A stretch of DNA of 64,000 bases from Candidula unifasciata (taxonomy: Eukaryota > Mollusca > Gastropoda > Stylommatophora > Geomitridae). Positions 23,301-36,906 of the stretch are shown here, one piece after another. The notes below the pieces were generated by a model. The model was not told where the DNA came from. It was given only the letters and a program-made list of their open reading frames with translations, and ran no database searches. Numbering within the stretch: position 1 is the first letter of the stretch; every line of letters starts with the position of its first letter. The DNA is taken from NCBI GenBank assembly GCA_905116865.2, contig CAJHNH020002824.1, positions 79,501 to 143,500 of the forward strand, written 5' to 3'. The translations under genes were made by a program, and so were the position numbers.

Positions 23301-24384
23301 CTAGTAAAACAAGGTTTAATGAAACACCTTGAGTCGCATCCCACGCCCTCCTAGCAAATAATACATTAGGAGCTGAGTGAATGTTTTCTTTGTGGTGGCG
23401 CGCCTGCTCGCTGCTACTATATCGGTTAACCATCCTGAATTTAAGCAGTCTGACTGTAAGCCGTAAGGAAAGAACATCCCAGATATCCCTTTCAGCCTTA
23501 ACGGAAGTTCTGATCCAGTTAAAATTCCATTCTACTCGAACCCGTTCTATCTGCTGTTGGCGGTCTCCGGTTATATTTGTAGTCTGGTTTATTTGCGCCG
23601 CTCGCAAGGCGAAGACTGTGGTATGTGCACCAGCTGTCTGGCTTTATGTTCCTTTCCTCATAGATTGATTGCTGCATCCCTTACTGTGTTCCCAGGATGT
23701 TCCTCCTGTGCTTTTCTTCCTGCAGTTTTTCCTCGTGGATCATCCTCCGACCGTTCAAAGAAGTAACAATTAGGACACCTATAAGTGCCATACTGGCCCA
23801 GTGTAACCGACAGATCTGTACGGGTAAGGTCCATAATGGATTCGAAAGATGCCATCTACACATCCAAATTACAGTATTTGGAGCAGATGCACAGCCCTCT
23901 TTAATTCCCTTCAAGAAAATCAGATCAACATATTCTTCCCACTTTCCTTCTATGAGTTCAATTCAGTCAAACATTCAGGTCCTTCTACCTCCTTTGACTG
24001 TTTCAGAACTAGCTCAATATTCCTGACTTATCTATGTATATTTATTTGTACACTCTTCGCTGTTTGCGTTACCCTTTGCATGAGTGTTACCTCCCAGTGA
24101 GCCCTGAGACAGATGGTCTCCCCTGAACACTAAACATCTTGCCTTCTGTATTTATGTATATATTCCCGTCGTTTGACGTCAGTGGAGATAAACGTGACTA
24201 TGCAGATGGTGCATACGTTAGAAATGTATTTTTTTTAAACTTTTGTTGTTGTTATTGTAAAGAACTTATTGTTAGTTTGCTGGAAATTATAACTTCTCAG
24301 TTTAAGGAAACGACCTACTCGGGTCATGCAAAATACATCTTTCTATGAGTGCCGATCAATACACTTTCTGTTACTTGATTAATT
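23301..24384. other. Unassigned stretch with minus-strand open frames
   Basis: Minus-strand frames at 23248-23607 and 23658-23914 stay open for about 65-120 codons in otherwise stop-rich DNA. One contains YRCPNCYFFERSEDD, a C-x2-C pair. I do not recognise the family. Overlapping frames on both strands and the lack of splice-bounded structure suggest a decayed element rather than a host gene. Confidence 0.35.
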
Positions 24385-24605
24385 CGGGTCACACAAGGCG
24401 ACTAATCAGAGGTTTTCCTTCAAAGACGGCGTACATATGCTTGAGAGGCGAGAAACAAACAGCCTGCATACGAATAAGCTAGATTCGTAGAATAGATGTG
24501 CACGCAAAACTCATTTTCTGAAAAAAGACAGGACCAAAAAGGAACGGGCAGTCAGAACATTCCGCCAGAGTTTACAGCCGCTGAAGACGAAGTAGAAGAA
24601 GAAAA
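24385..24605 (+). repeat. Dispersed repeat family 6
   Basis: Matches 3105-3335 and 41445-41660: GACTAATCAGAGGTTTTCCT, GAGAGGCGAGAAACAAACAG, CCGCCAGAGTTTACAGCCGC and a GAAGAAGAA tail. The tail runs straight into the (GTA)n array that follows. Confidence 0.75.
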
Positions 24606-25252
<647 letters not shown>

Positions 25253-25414
25253 AGTAGCAAGTATATCACCAGGTGCCGCAGATTTGTAGTACTTTCTTTC
25301 TGGAATCTCCGGCTGGTTTTTAAAGTTTTCTTTCATGAGGATTTGAACCTCTGGCTACTGGATCAACAGGCAAGCGTAAATCCACCGCGTTATCACCGAT
25401 AGCATCAAAGTCAT

Positions 25415-25760
25415 CACTTGGGTATACTGTCTGGGGGATGAAGGTGTGCGAGGTAATGGAAGAGCAGATTTTCTGGCTACTAAAGCGATATCTACAGGAA
25501 CACTCGTGCCGGACTACTGAGACATTCTAAAGACCAGTTATGAACGAATTCGGAAAGATGACCAGAGGTTGGATAAAATAACATGTGTGAATGGGGAATT
25601 AAGTGTGAATCTGGCATGGAGTGATGTACAAGAGAAAAAAAAAGATGTGTGTGCAATTATCAGTGTACTATGGAAATAGTTAGCATCTACACACTAAAGC
25701 ATTTGTTGCTGGAGACAGAGCATTTAAAGGTGGGTCCGGTGTGCTATGATGTTGATTCTC
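25415..25760 (+). mobile_element. LINE-N fragment (RNase H end)
   Basis: One frame near 25425-25500 reads GDEGVRGNGRADFLATKAIS, a decayed form of the G-H-A-G-V-x-G-N-E-x-A-D-x-L-A motif at the end of LINE RNase H. Further decayed coding and a GTGCTATGATGTTGATTCTC ending follow. Stops interrupt it. Confidence 0.55.
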
Positions 25761-26176
25761 AAATCAGTCATCAGTATCAAAGTTATCATATTATCAGTTA
25801 TATATTTGATTAGTTCTAAGACCGTCTATTGTTTGAGCCAGGCTGAGGGTATTGTGACAGGTCTCATCGTAAAGCTAAGTGATGTTATGTATTCGTGCTT
25901 TGTATCATTGTCCGCTTGTGTGCTGTTGAAGGCTTTCTAGACGTAACGTTGCTCTTGTCGTTCGCGATTATGGTATTATAAAGCTAATTAGATCTACTTC
26001 TCGATTAGACTGTCATTCTGTGATGATTCATTACATTTATTACCGGGTTTTGCAAAAACTAAATTAAAAACAAAGAAGATATTAAGGCACAGTGAGAAAA
26101 ACAAAAATAGTCAAGAGAGAAAAAGAAACAGAGAGATAGAATTAAATTATAATATAAGAGGGTGTTATCTTCAAAT

Positions 26177-26178
<2 letters not shown>

Positions 26179-26240
<62 letters not shown>
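26179..26240. repeat. (TA)n microsatellite
   Basis: About 60 bp of AT dinucleotide next to the 3' tail of a minus-strand LINE. The preceding 25761-26178 holds nothing I recognise. Confidence 0.95.
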
Positions 26241-26241
<1 letters not shown>

Positions 26242-26242
<1 letters not shown>

Positions 26243-26882
26243 TAAGTTAGTTAGTTAGTTAGTTGGGTTATCCTCATTGCATTCCGGACATGTCCATAGG
26301 TGCTCAGATCCTCCCCTCAGTATGAACCCCAACGTCCGATGGCTAATAGTACCAGTTCTATGTTGATTAACAAGTCTTCTGGCGTAACTGGTGTGCGTCT
26401 CGTTTTTTGCTGTGCCGATCTTAATTCCCAAGTCTGCCATTCTGGCGAGTGATGTGGATTCACTGCCACCAAAGTCGTCTATCCTTCCCATTTCTCTGAG
26501 GGCATTGATAATATCAGCATGATCCATAGGCTGACCGTCGGTAGTGATAGCGGATCCAGCCAACCTGTCAGCTCTTTCATTTCCATCGACGCCTGCGTGT
26601 CCCGGAACAAAAATAAAGGTGACTCCACGGACAGTGGACTTCTGTAATGATTCAAGCCATTGTCTTCGCACTGAACCTGCGTGAACCCTCCGGATCATAC
26701 TCATTGAATCACTGAGTATACACACGCGGGTGTATTTTTGTGTTTCAAGCCAGGCAAGCGCTTGTGTCACTGCCATCACCTCCATCGTCATGCTGCTGGT
26801 TGTCATGGAGAAGGCGCCGTTGGCTTCTTTGACTGTTCTGCCCGCTGAGCGTGCTGTAAATGCCCATGCGCTTCTTCTTTGG
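26242..26882 (-). mobile_element. LINE-N ORF2 C-terminus: RNase H domain, stop and (AACT)n tail
   Basis: The minus strand from 26882 is open for about 208 codons to a stop at 26255-26257. It reads [20 protein letters not shown], then a type I RNase H fold: EVMAVTQALAWL (catalytic Glu), VCILSDSMSMIRR (Asp), then FVPGHAGVDGNERADRLAG (His, Asp). The tail carries HLWTCPECNEDNPTN with a C-x2-C pair. The stop codon lies in an AACTAACTAACT tail (26242-26262). RNase H after the RT is known for the I, Nimb and jockey-related LINE groups. The polymerase is missing, and a TA microsatellite replaces it upstream. The open frame suggests a fairly young insertion. Confidence 0.88.
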
Positions 26883-26883
26883 C

Positions 26884-27024
<141 letters not shown>

Positions 27025-27149
27025 GAACACATAACATTAACTAAAATCTCACTGGCACAATTCTTTTCTCTTTGTTTTTCTTTGCTTTTAATTTGGTAGA
27101 ATTCATCACATGTAAAAGTACAAATATTGCAATATAACCAAACTAGTGT

Positions 27150-27405
27150 TGATAAAACAGCACAACATCTACGATCCTGACCTTACTTTGATGTCAGATA
27201 CCAGACAGCACAACATATTACTGTCCTGGCTTTTCTCTGATGTCAGCTACCAGACAGCATAACATCTTACTGTCATGGTCACCCTGTGATGTCAGTTACC
27301 AGTCAGCATAACACCCTACTGTCCTGGCTATCCTCTGATGTCACTTACCAGTCAGCATAACACATCCTACTGCCCCGCCTGACGTGAGTTACCAGAAAGT
27401 GTAAC
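27150..27405. repeat. 49-bp tandem repeat
   Basis: About five units of 49 bp. The phrase CCAGACAGC(A/C)(T/C)AACAT recurs at 27201, 27250, 27299 and 27348. Each unit contains TACTGTCCTGGCT and TGATGTCA. Units diverge by 10-20 percent. The 27406-28180 stretch beyond it has a G run at 27780-27793 but no gene that I recognise. Confidence 0.9.
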
Positions 27406-28183
27406 CAGACTATGATTTATGGTCTTTCTTCTATTTGCCAACGATATTTCTCTTCCTCCTCCTCTTCCTCTTCCTTCTTCTTCTCCCCCTCCTCCTCCTC
27501 TTAGTCTTCCTTTTTTTGCCTTCCGAATCATTAGGGTTCAAGCTGCAGAATTAACCCGCTTCCGTTATTCAGTGTGTGCAAATACCCACGACACATAGCT
27601 TACAACAGAGCTTTATTTTAAACATAAACAATAAACAAAGAATACAACGTACAAATCAAAGCCAGGTATTGTCTAAAACAATTTAAAGGTTAAATGGGTG
27701 GTTAGCATTTAGTTTACTAACAAAACAAGGCTTAAAAAAACGCATTTAAAAGGTGATTTCTAATTACCAAACAATATTGGGGGGGGGGGGGGGAAAGCTG
27801 CAATAATAAGCAAGAAATGAACAAATAAAATTCAAAATGCTCAAACAAACAATGACACTCATATAAAATCAAATCCGCCAATGTAGGTAGGTTTTTATCC
27901 GTCAGTGTTTAACTTTTGAGGAGCGGCAGGCCGAGTAACAGTGTCGCGTCTTATTCTAGAGATCTAGGTTCCAATCATGAGTAAGATAGTAGATTTTTGT
28001 ATGCTTTTTTATTTTAATTTTTTTATTTTTGTGTCTGGAGAAAAAAAATGTAATCTTAACCTGCAGACTTTGAAGCGACTGGGATGGCTATGCGGCCCTA
28101 CATTTCCGGACTCACAAACACATGTCCTATACATCCATAAGAAGTGGTAAACGTCATCTGTAACGTGATGTATAAAATTCAAG

Positions 28184-28388
28184 TTGGGGGTGTGGTGTGC
28201 GTGTTTATGTGTGAGTGTGTCTGTGGTGTGTGTGTCTGTGTGTGTGGTGTGTGTGTGTCTGTGTGTGTCTGTGATGTGCGTGTGTCTGTGTGTGGTGTGT
28301 GTGTGTCTGGTGTTTGTGTGTGTGTGTCTGGTGTTTGTGTGTGTGTGTGTGTGTGTGTGTGGTGTTTGTGTGTCTTTCTGTCTGTGTG
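28184..28388. repeat. (GT)n-rich microsatellite
   Basis: About 200 bp of TGTG with CTGTG and GTGGTG variants. Frames of Cys-Val-Cys or Thr-His repeats on the two strands are compositional. No gene was recognised in 28389-29095. Confidence 0.93.
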
Positions 28389-29097
28389 GTCTAAACAGGC
28401 TAATACTAAACCCACTGTAAAAAACAACAACAAAAAACTTCAATTCTGTAATCTGAAAGAAGAATATACGGTATGATCGACCCTGTCAGGAACGGTCTGT
28501 CACATAAATGCCCGTTTTCAAACTTCCAGCTCCAGTCACGGACTTTCTGGATTGACAGTCATGCATGACCATACCGGACCTTCATTCGTTAATGAATTTC
28601 TACAGGTTTCGTCCCTTCACTGATCAATAACATATAACTCGTCGCTGCCCCTCTGTGGTGCATGTCAAAAGTGGGGGTGGGAGATCTTTGAACTGTCAGT
28701 ATGACGTCACAGCATTCGTCTTCATTGCCATCTCGAGTGCTTAACACTCTTGTCATCCCGAACAATAATACCTACAGGTTAAAAGATAATGGCATGGCTA
28801 AGTGATTTCAAATACACTTTTGAAGATTTATATGTCAAATATACCCGTCTATTGTCTAGAATTAAATTACCATTTAGACTTTCTAGGCCGACCGACAGTT
28901 TACGCGCTGAGTGTCCCATTGCCAGTTAAAAATCTACCTACGGCAGCGGGACAGGTGATATGATAAGCCCACACTGGAATGAATCGGAGTGAAAAGTAAA
29001 CTTTTCAACTAATCACAAACACCAAACACTGAAATATACAAACAGTGGCGTAAACAATTTCAACAGTTAAATAATTACAGGGGAAAAAAAAAGACCT

Positions 29098-29515
29098 GTC
29101 TTCGCGCTAGTGGCATATCCAGCAAGTGATGTGATAAAAGATCTTTCTTCACGTCAGGGGCATATTAAACAAATGATGCCATAAAAGATCTTTCTTCACG
29201 CTAGTGGCATATCCAACAACTTATGCCATTAAAGACCTTTCTTCACGCTAGTGGTATATTCAACAACTGATGTCATTAAAGACCTTTCTTCACGCTAGTG
29301 GCATATCCAACAACCGATGTCATTAAAGACCTTTCTTCACGCTAGTGGCATATCCAACAACTGATGTCATTAAAGACCTTTCTTCACGCTAGTGGCATAT
29401 CCAACAACTGATGTCATTAAAGACCTTTCTTCACGCTAGTGGAATATCCAACAACTGATGCCATAAAAGATCTTTTTTTTTCACGCTAGTGGCATATCCA
29501 AGAACTGGTGCCAGA
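29098..29515. repeat. 47-bp tandem repeat
   Basis: About nine units of 47 bp built on CACGCTAGTGGCATATCCAA and CAACTGATGTCATTAAAGAC and CTTTCTT. The units at 29240-29440 are nearly identical and the edges are older. The array abuts a SINE-2 copy. It encodes nothing that I recognise. Confidence 0.93.
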
Positions 29516-29740
29516 CTTATAATTTATGTAGGTTCCAGTCGGCACTAAATGGGTGATGTAATCAACATCACGCCAGCCGCCTTTACTTTCCTGGACTTTA
29601 GCTGGTACCCATTTTACACTGGGTCGACCTGGCAGCCAAAGTCATTTTTGAAGGTAAAATTCCCTTCGTTGAGGATTCGATCTCATCCCCTTCAGGCTGA
29701 CAGGCGAGAGCATGCAAATGATACGTCACCACGGTTGGCA
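29516..29740 (-). mobile_element. SINE-2 fragment
   Basis: Minus-oriented copy: AACATCACGCCAGCCGCCTT, then CACTGGGTCGACCTGGCAGC, and a degraded tRNA-like head (GAGGATTCGATCTCATCCCC, CAGGCGAGAGC) at the high-coordinate end. The end of the body is truncated. Confidence 0.75.
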
Positions 29741-30675
29741 AGTAATTAAAAGTGGTGATCCGAACAGGAAAACGACCACTTAGACAAACAAGCACATATC
29801 AACGAAAAAGCAACATCCAATAATCACTAAACTGGAAGAATATTCAAGAAAGGTGTTGAAAAGAAAACGGTCCATGAATATCTAATTCATTTAATCTACA
29901 ATCTTCTAGAACAATCAAGGCATACATAGAATCAACGTCATTTTAAATTAAACTAAACACGTCAGTCAACAAAGTCTGGAAGAAGAATTTTCAATTCAAG
30001 AAGAATATTCTGCCAAAGTCCTAATAAAATTATAAAAAAATATATGTGTTCACAATCGAAAGTATTGATTCACAGACGCTAACGCTAAAGGACTCGAAGG
30101 TTTAATTCGGAATTCTGTCTTCTTTAAATTTTTAATTTCCTGTAAAAGATTTAAAAAAAAAATTATTTTACTTTATTTATCTTGTTAGACTGGAAATAGA
30201 TTGTCAATATCTGCAAACTTTAAACAAAAAGGGGGAATTTCGTCCGGAAATAGAATGACAATATAGGCTAACTTAAAAAAAATGTATTTTCGTATAATTT
30301 ATTTTTTTGTTTCAAGTCCACTTAGTGGTCTTTGATTTTTATAGTTTCCACTATTATTTTTCTAACCGACCGTTTATTTTCTTACTTTTCTAGACTAACG
30401 ATACTGTCGTAACACGAGAGGATGTTTAACTCTTTCAGTCCCCATGAAGTTGTTACTTTAACCCCTTTCATTAAAAAAAGATTTGCTTAAAAGAAATAAA
30501 CACTATTATCTAATGGAGTTCACCGGAGACACCATGGGGGCAGAAGTAGTTAAACTAATAATTCTGACACAAAGAGTTAATATAACATGTGTCTGTGAAG
30601 GTCGATCTACTTTATTGCCGGTCCCAAGTCCAGATGAAAAAGTAGCAGAGTTGGGCTAGCTTCCCAAGCCTTCAT
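29741..30675. other. Unassigned AT-rich stretch
   Basis: A/T-rich sequence with homopolymer runs. I see no gene, RNA or clear repeat in it. Confidence 0.5.
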
Positions 30676-30760
30676 AAATGAGTCAAGTGGTGTGTGGTGC
30701 AAGGATGAGTCAAGTGGTGTGTGGTGCAAGGATGAGTCAAGTGGTGTGTGGTGCAAGGAT
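30676..30760. repeat. 27-bp tandem triplet
   Basis: Three almost perfect copies of a 27-bp unit, ATGAGTCAAGTGGTGTGTGG followed by TGCAAGG. It sits directly before a LINE-K fragment. Confidence 0.93.
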
Positions 30761-30764
30761 AGCA

Positions 30765-31245
30765 TGAAGAACCTATGGCAAAGCACTAGTAAAGTTCTTG
30801 AGATCATGCAGTTTTCCTGTGGCAACTTACGGTTGTGAGTCGTGGACTCTCACGCAGTCACTGAGGAAAAAGACTGGAGCTCTTGGATTGAAATGTTACA
30901 GCAAAATTCTTAGAAAACCATGGATCAGGAAGAGGTAAAATAACGACATTCTGAACGGGTTGAACATCAAAGAGAAGAGGCTCATAAACAGCATCCTGTC
31001 CCGAAAGTTGAAGTATTTTGGCCACATCAAGCGACATGGTGGCTTGGAAAAGACGGTGACAGGAGATGCAGTTTGTGGAAGGCGAGACAGGGGTCGACCA
31101 CCGCGAAGATGGATACAAAACATTGAAGATGCATTATCGTTGAAAACACATGGGACCGGAGAGCTGGGAAAGAGAAACTTTCATGCGTGCCGTGAAGAGA
31201 GCGACGTTCTGTAAAGGACTTGCTGATTGATGATTGTGTATGGTG
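30765..31245 (+). mobile_element. LINE-K C-terminal fragment
   Basis: After GTGGCAACTTACGGTTGTGA (the RT motif Y-G-C-E-S-W-T, with a stop in place), the frame from 30960 reads LINSILSRKLKYFGHIKRHG, then GLEKT, GRRDRGRPPRRWIQNIED and DVL with a stop at 31212-31214. The 3' end GACGTTCTGTAAAGGACTTG matches the other LINE-K copies. It is a dead 5'-truncated copy. Confidence 0.82.
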
Positions 31246-32790
31246 CAAGGAGTGTGTGTATCACGGTTGCGAATGAAAGCTGCTCTGCAGAAGCAAGTGG
31301 CTAGACATGAACACTACTTGGTTGGAAAATAATGACAGAAGCGAAACATGCTGGCCACAATTCCATCCATGATTTCGAAAGGACTGTATAGGGTAGAACA
31401 CGGACAGGAGGAATAGAATGCTTGCATAGAAAGGCACAACAGAATAATGATACAGACGACAGGAGGAGCAATCTATCTGAAGTGACCTAGGAACGCCGTG
31501 GGACTTGTTTGCTTCGGAAAGAGTTAAAACATACAACCGCCGTATTAACCACAATCCCCCCTCCCCCTAATCCCTTTTTTAACCCCTCTGGACTGCTTTC
31601 TGAAAGCCTGACACTCTTAGATTACAAACGTTGGTTTTTTTAAGTTTACCTCATTTCGGGGACTCCGAGAGCTGCCGGAGAACTCCCGGTGAAAGTCCAA
31701 TAGTATGGAGGTGTTACGGTGTAAAAATAAGCATTGACTTACCCTAACCCTAACCGTAACCCTCTATGATACTGGACTTCTCCTGGGTACACTCGGATTC
31801 TCGAAATGGGATTAACTAAAATCATGGTACCGAAACTATTAATCTGGATGGCAGACCAACAAGGCAAGTTCTAGACAACCAGTTTAACTACCAAAAAAGA
31901 TGCAATGCCTGGGGTCACCTGCAATCAGGGGCGGATAAGGACTTTCTAGTAGTGATACAAACAAAACTTCAGATTTAGCTTTTCTTTTCCTATCAGAAAC
32001 ACAATAAAATCGGCCTCTAAATGCCTTTAAAGTCAAAGCTATGAGTAAATCGAATAAGCTGCACTTCAGGGAGAAGGGAATTTCTCCAGAAACGCAAAAT
32101 GAAGTTTGGAAGTGGCGCGGTAACGCAAAAACATATTTCTTAAAATCACACATACAGATTCCGTAAGGAAAAAGCACACAAATTATTATATAAAACGTTC
32201 AACAGCTACAAGCATTAAGAATAGAGATCCACTAGCGACTGGGTCTAAGAAACTAACTGTAACAAGATCAAATCAAACATAAAAGGGGGTGTACAATATA
32301 GTGTAGATATATGATCTTCGACCATCAACAAGCGAAAGAATACATGCTGTGTTTCAAAATAACGAATATCGGTATTTTGACAAAAAGACACATTATTGAC
32401 GTGGAGCATAACACTGACCAACTGCCAGAATCCATACAGTTACTCGCTGAATTATAATCTAACATCAGTCCTTAAAAATGTGCAAGTCACACGCCAACTC
32501 ATCTGACGAATGGAAACCAGACTCCATTTCCAGGTCACAATGGGACTTTTATATTTAAATCACAACTGAACACACATTAGTAAATTAGCAGTCGGACTTG
32601 TTTTTTTTTTTTTTAAGATCGATTGGAGGGACGTTCAAATTCAAAATTGGAATCTCTCACAACGCATCATTGGACTCATAATCAAGTCACAATTTGTTGG
32701 ACTCGTCTCTTCTCCTTAAAGTCCACGTGTAGCGTTGGTAGTCATGTCTATCCACAACCTTCTGTCTCGCGTACTCTCAGTCAGCTCTGG
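31246..32790. other. Unassigned stretch with a short telomere-like motif
   Basis: No gene was recognised. About four degenerate CCCTAA units occur at 31740-31763 and are too few to call an interstitial telomere. Confidence 0.45.
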
Positions 32791-32794
32791 ACAC

Positions 32795-32975
32795 AGATGA
32801 TCCTCCATGCCATGATGTCAGATTGTCCAGCATCATTTTGTCTGGGTCTCCGTCTGCCTCTCCTCCCCTCCAACTTTCCTACTGTCACGATGTACTCCAG
32901 TTTTCTCCTTCTCATTACATGACTAAAGCATGTAGATTGTCTCATTTTCAAAGTCAGAATCTCACTCACTCGTCA
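32795..32975 (-). mobile_element. LINE C-terminal fragment
   Basis: The minus strand reads MRRRKLEYIVTVGKLEGRRG, then RRRPRQNDAGQSDIMAW. This is the G-x-R-x-R-R-P-R-x block that closes many LINE ORF2 proteins. It is short. Confidence 0.6.
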
Positions 32976-34145
32976 GTTCATAGTTAAACTTACCTGCAAA
33001 GTCACATTCGAACGCGCCAGTCAAGCCTCATTCAGACTCATTTCCCAAATTATGGCATTGAACCATACACATCTAAAACACTGATATTTTTTTAAACACA
33101 GTATACTTGCCATTTACCAACTCCCCATTTGAGTTCAGCTTGTCAAATATAAGTACTTCATTATCATCAATTTCCTGGTATTATTGTTACAAAATCTTCT
33201 GTTATATCAAAAATGTATATGTACCACAAATAGGTGTGGTGCGAAAAACACATGGAATTGCATATATTACTTTTGTAGGCTTCTCAAAACCCAAAAACAT
33301 GACGGTTACGTCAACTTTGAAAGTTTGGGAAAAGTAAGGGGAAGGTTGTTTTAGGGAAAGTTTTATTAAAATATATGCTAATATATGTGCATAAGAATAA
33401 CAATTATTTTTGTTAATGTATATTTTGAAACTCTGAGGACATACAGCTCTACACAGAACGTCTACTAATGTTATACAGTACTTCTCAAATGGTGCTAAGC
33501 TATTGTTGGAACTACATTTAAAACGCTTCTCCGGAGAACGTTTACAATGGCCATCTTCATTGTCAGTAACAACTACTGATCCTTAATCCCTTTACTTTCC
33601 TTTGGGATTCTACATAGTTTGGCAATTAAATATCTGACCAAACTATAAAGCAGACGACAAGTAACCCGCTATTTTGTTTAGTTAGTGAATCTTTGGTTCT
33701 TTCCTCAATGCCCCAGTGGTTTAATTGCGTTGCGCCTATTTACGGCAAAGCTGTGATATTTGCGCTTTCGGCCGACACATCTGACTTCGTCGATCACTTA
33801 TTATAAGATAAAAAGATCACATCTGGACACATCAGAAGTGAATGGAATTAATCATTACGAAGATTAACGCTCTGTGCCATCGATTTCATATTTGTCCCAA
33901 GATATGCCCGCGTAAAGGGCAACGAGAGATATGCTAATGCCGGTAACACAACCCTGATATATGGACCTACCTTCTATGGACAGAATAGGCTGGCCATCAG
34001 TGCAACAAAGCCTGAGGCAGATGATACCACAACATCTAGTTTGAGAGTGACAATAGACTTTCACTAGTTTTCCGTTGTCTTGAAAGACAGCTGCATTCAC
34101 AGGTCGTGATTAGAACAGACTCAAAAAAAAAAAAAAAGTATGTTC
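32976..34145. other. Unassigned stretch
   Basis: No gene or repeat was recognised. Open frames are short and without family signatures. Confidence 0.45.
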
Positions 34146-34149
34146 AGTG

Positions 34150-34460
34150 CAGGATGGTAAGCATCGCTGTAGAGGTCCCGGGTAGTCAGTGTCCTCTATA
34201 TACATTTTCTTCAGGGTACGTATGTGTGTTGGGACATGAAATAACAGAATGACCGGCTGGTCTTATACTACTTGGTGGTAAATGTAAAAATGCCAAACTG
34301 AATTTGGCAAAAGCCTTTAGCGGTCAGTAAATGGTGAAGCGGAGATAGTGCAGGGAATCTGGTCGACAGTCATCACTCAAAGGCAAGACCTGACATACAA
34401 CCGGTATCCATTAGACAAGAAACCAAGCACTGGCAGCTGAAGGTGTTTTGTATTTATCTT
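34150..34460 (+). mobile_element. Probable LINE-N remnant, highly decayed
   Basis: The order of landmarks (a TTCTTCAGGGTACGTATGTG block in place of the RNase H end, then GGCAGCTGAAGGTGTTTTGT near the end) parallels 7150-7490. Too decayed to translate. Confidence 0.35.
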
Positions 34461-35214
34461 TTCCCCTTCCTGCATACACTTAGTAGATTTTCACTTGTGT
34501 AGTAGTGGGCCAGAATACCCGGTTGAAAAAGCACTGTAATAATTAGCCAAAATTACCAACATACGCCTTCCAAACTAACAAAGACAATTCACATCCCATT
34601 TACAAAAAATGTCATCAATTCAAAAGACTAGATATGAACAGAATATACAACAATAACAATGTCCTGGTAAAACTGTTGTTGCCAGACATTTACACGTTAT
34701 TTGTTCGACAAATTACGAATTCGCACTGCTGTTTGTTTTCGCTGTGATGCATTCATAAGTGTGTACGACGCCAGTTTTGTAGCAGTTTCTTGGCTATCAC
34801 AGCAAAAAAAAAATAAAAAGGCACACTTATCAGAAACATTTTACCACATCTTCTGGTACAGTGAATGAAAGATTATCCATTCTTACAATAATCCTTGCAG
34901 TGTCATTCACACTTATATGGCTGCATCTGGTTTAAAGATGGGTTCGGTTATGCTGCATGTTTTCCTTTTGGAAGACTAACTTCACATCCAGATCACTAAC
35001 ACTTCACATCCAGATCAGAGTCGTTCAAACGAACGTCAGAATTAAATGGGCAAGGATGTAAACTTGACCTTGTCTGGTGACACTTTACAGTTATCTTGAC
35101 TCCTTTGTTGCGTCTATGCGTAATTCTCCTTCCGGAATTGACGTCATATTATCATCCACTTTTCAGAGTTTCTGAACTGTAATGCTAGGGAAAAATATTT
35201 TTTAGAGTACCATG

Positions 35215-35375
35215 GTACGCCAAGAAGAAAAACGTCGACATCCGACGTGATTTGAACATCCATGAGAACTGACCACATTTTCTGCATCCTCTCCCGACAG
35301 CTCGCATGTATGGGCCTTGTTAAAAGGCAGGTTGTCGCTGGAAAGAACGGCGATGAAGCATACAGTTTCGTCTTT
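35215..35375 (+). mobile_element. LINE-K remnant
   Basis: GACGTGATTTGAACATCCAT and TTCTGCATCCTCTCCCGACA match the D-I-x-x-x-L-N-I and S-I-L-S-R-x-L coding block of LINE-K (compare 22430-22520 and 46455-46545). Stops are present. The flanking 34461-35214 and 35376-36405 hold nothing I recognise. Confidence 0.5.
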
Positions 35376-36409
35376 CTGCTATCTGATATTTCCCTTATAT
35401 GCCACATCCATTGAATTCTCTTATCCGTCATGATGCGAAGACATTCAGATAATGGTTACAAATATATTTGTTTTAAAGAACAAAATGTATAGAATATTAT
35501 TAAGCACGTTGCATCTATGGAAGATCGAAGTCGATTGCTAATTAAATTCACCAACTCACTGGGCAGTTTAAAAAAAACAAACATGCGACCCAGATATGCT
35601 AGGAATTGTGGAGCCAAACGCTATATTGAGATTCTGTGACATAACAACGGAGACATACACAAGAGCATACCTTACTCATTGCTTATTCCCACAATCCCAA
35701 CATAACCTTTCGTTTTATTTGATCCAGCCATATTCTGCTGCAGACAATATTATTGTAAATGAATCTAAAGATCCTGATTTGTTAATTAAAGCAAAACTTT
35801 AAAAATTAAAAACATGGACAAAGGGAACATCCCCCTGCTCCCACCTTTTTCCGACTTCACTTTGTAGGTTTGCATTACATGGGAATACAGACTGTATTGC
35901 CCTGTTAACAAACATTTTTTACACAAAAACACACAGCAGTTATGTCATCTCAACAAGACAGTACTAACTAGGCAAAAATAAAAGTCCATAAGTTAACCAA
36001 AATAGAACTAGGAACAAAATAAATATACACAAGAAGCGTTTTCAAAGAAATAATTTTGAACTAGATAATGCACTTCGGTGCAACAAATGTACTAATTCAA
36101 CTTTAATCATAATCAGCAGTACAGTGGTGGCCAAAGGTTTAAGGCTACATAATAAATGATAATGCCCCACAATTATGGACTGTTGCATCAACTGCTATTT
36201 TAAGACAGAATGGTGACTGCAATTACTGTTTTTAGGGGACTCAAAGATAACAGCGGATGCAATACTGTGTTAACTGTAGGCAAACAACAATGATCTACTA
36301 CGCGGGTTTAAACTTGTAGCCACCACTCTATTCGACACGATGGGTGGCGCAACTGACACTTATGCTAGGCAAACACATATATTATATGTGCACTTGATTT
36401 TTTTTTTTT

Positions 36410-36615
36410 TTTTTAAGTATCCAGAAGCCATGTTTCTAACCCTTAGGCTCGGTATTATGGATATCGCAACCTTTCGGCCTTGATTTCATGATAAATACCG
36501 TAAATCTGGGAGAAATGTGACTTTTCTGCCAACCCCCGGGGGTGAACGCGGACCACAAGAAGTTCGTCACCCGGTCACCGCGCAATCCGGTTTAGCCAAA
36601 TACGCTAGAGAGCCG
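36410..36615 (-). mobile_element. tRNA-derived SINE, family SINE-1
   Basis: The minus-strand head at 36615-36555 reads CCGGCTCTCTAGCGTATTTG and then GTGGTCCGCGTTCACCCCC. The body ends TATCCAGAAGCCATG, with a poly(T) run on the plus strand (36398-36415) as the A tail. Confidence 0.82.
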
Positions 36616-36906
36616 GAATGTGCACTTGATAATTTTAATAGCTGGTGGTCTCTCTAGTTGCATTAATTGATGTTAATAATTTCAATATTTGAAGGTGTCC
36701 ATATTTTAAATAGTTGATGTTTATAATTTCGATAGGTAATACAAAGGATGTTGATTTTTTGTCGTCTGTCGGTGGCAAAATAGAACCCTCACCTGCACAG
36801 TCGTGGCGACAGCACTAGCTATGCGGCCATAATTCCTCGGGTTCAAAGCCTCCCCTGCCTACACCGCAAAAGTGCTATAATAAAGGCAGTGATTGGCTGT
36901 TTACTA

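Noticed and set aside
31740..31763. Interstitial telomere (CCCTAA repeats)
   Set aside because: Only about four imperfect units, which is too few to separate from chance.
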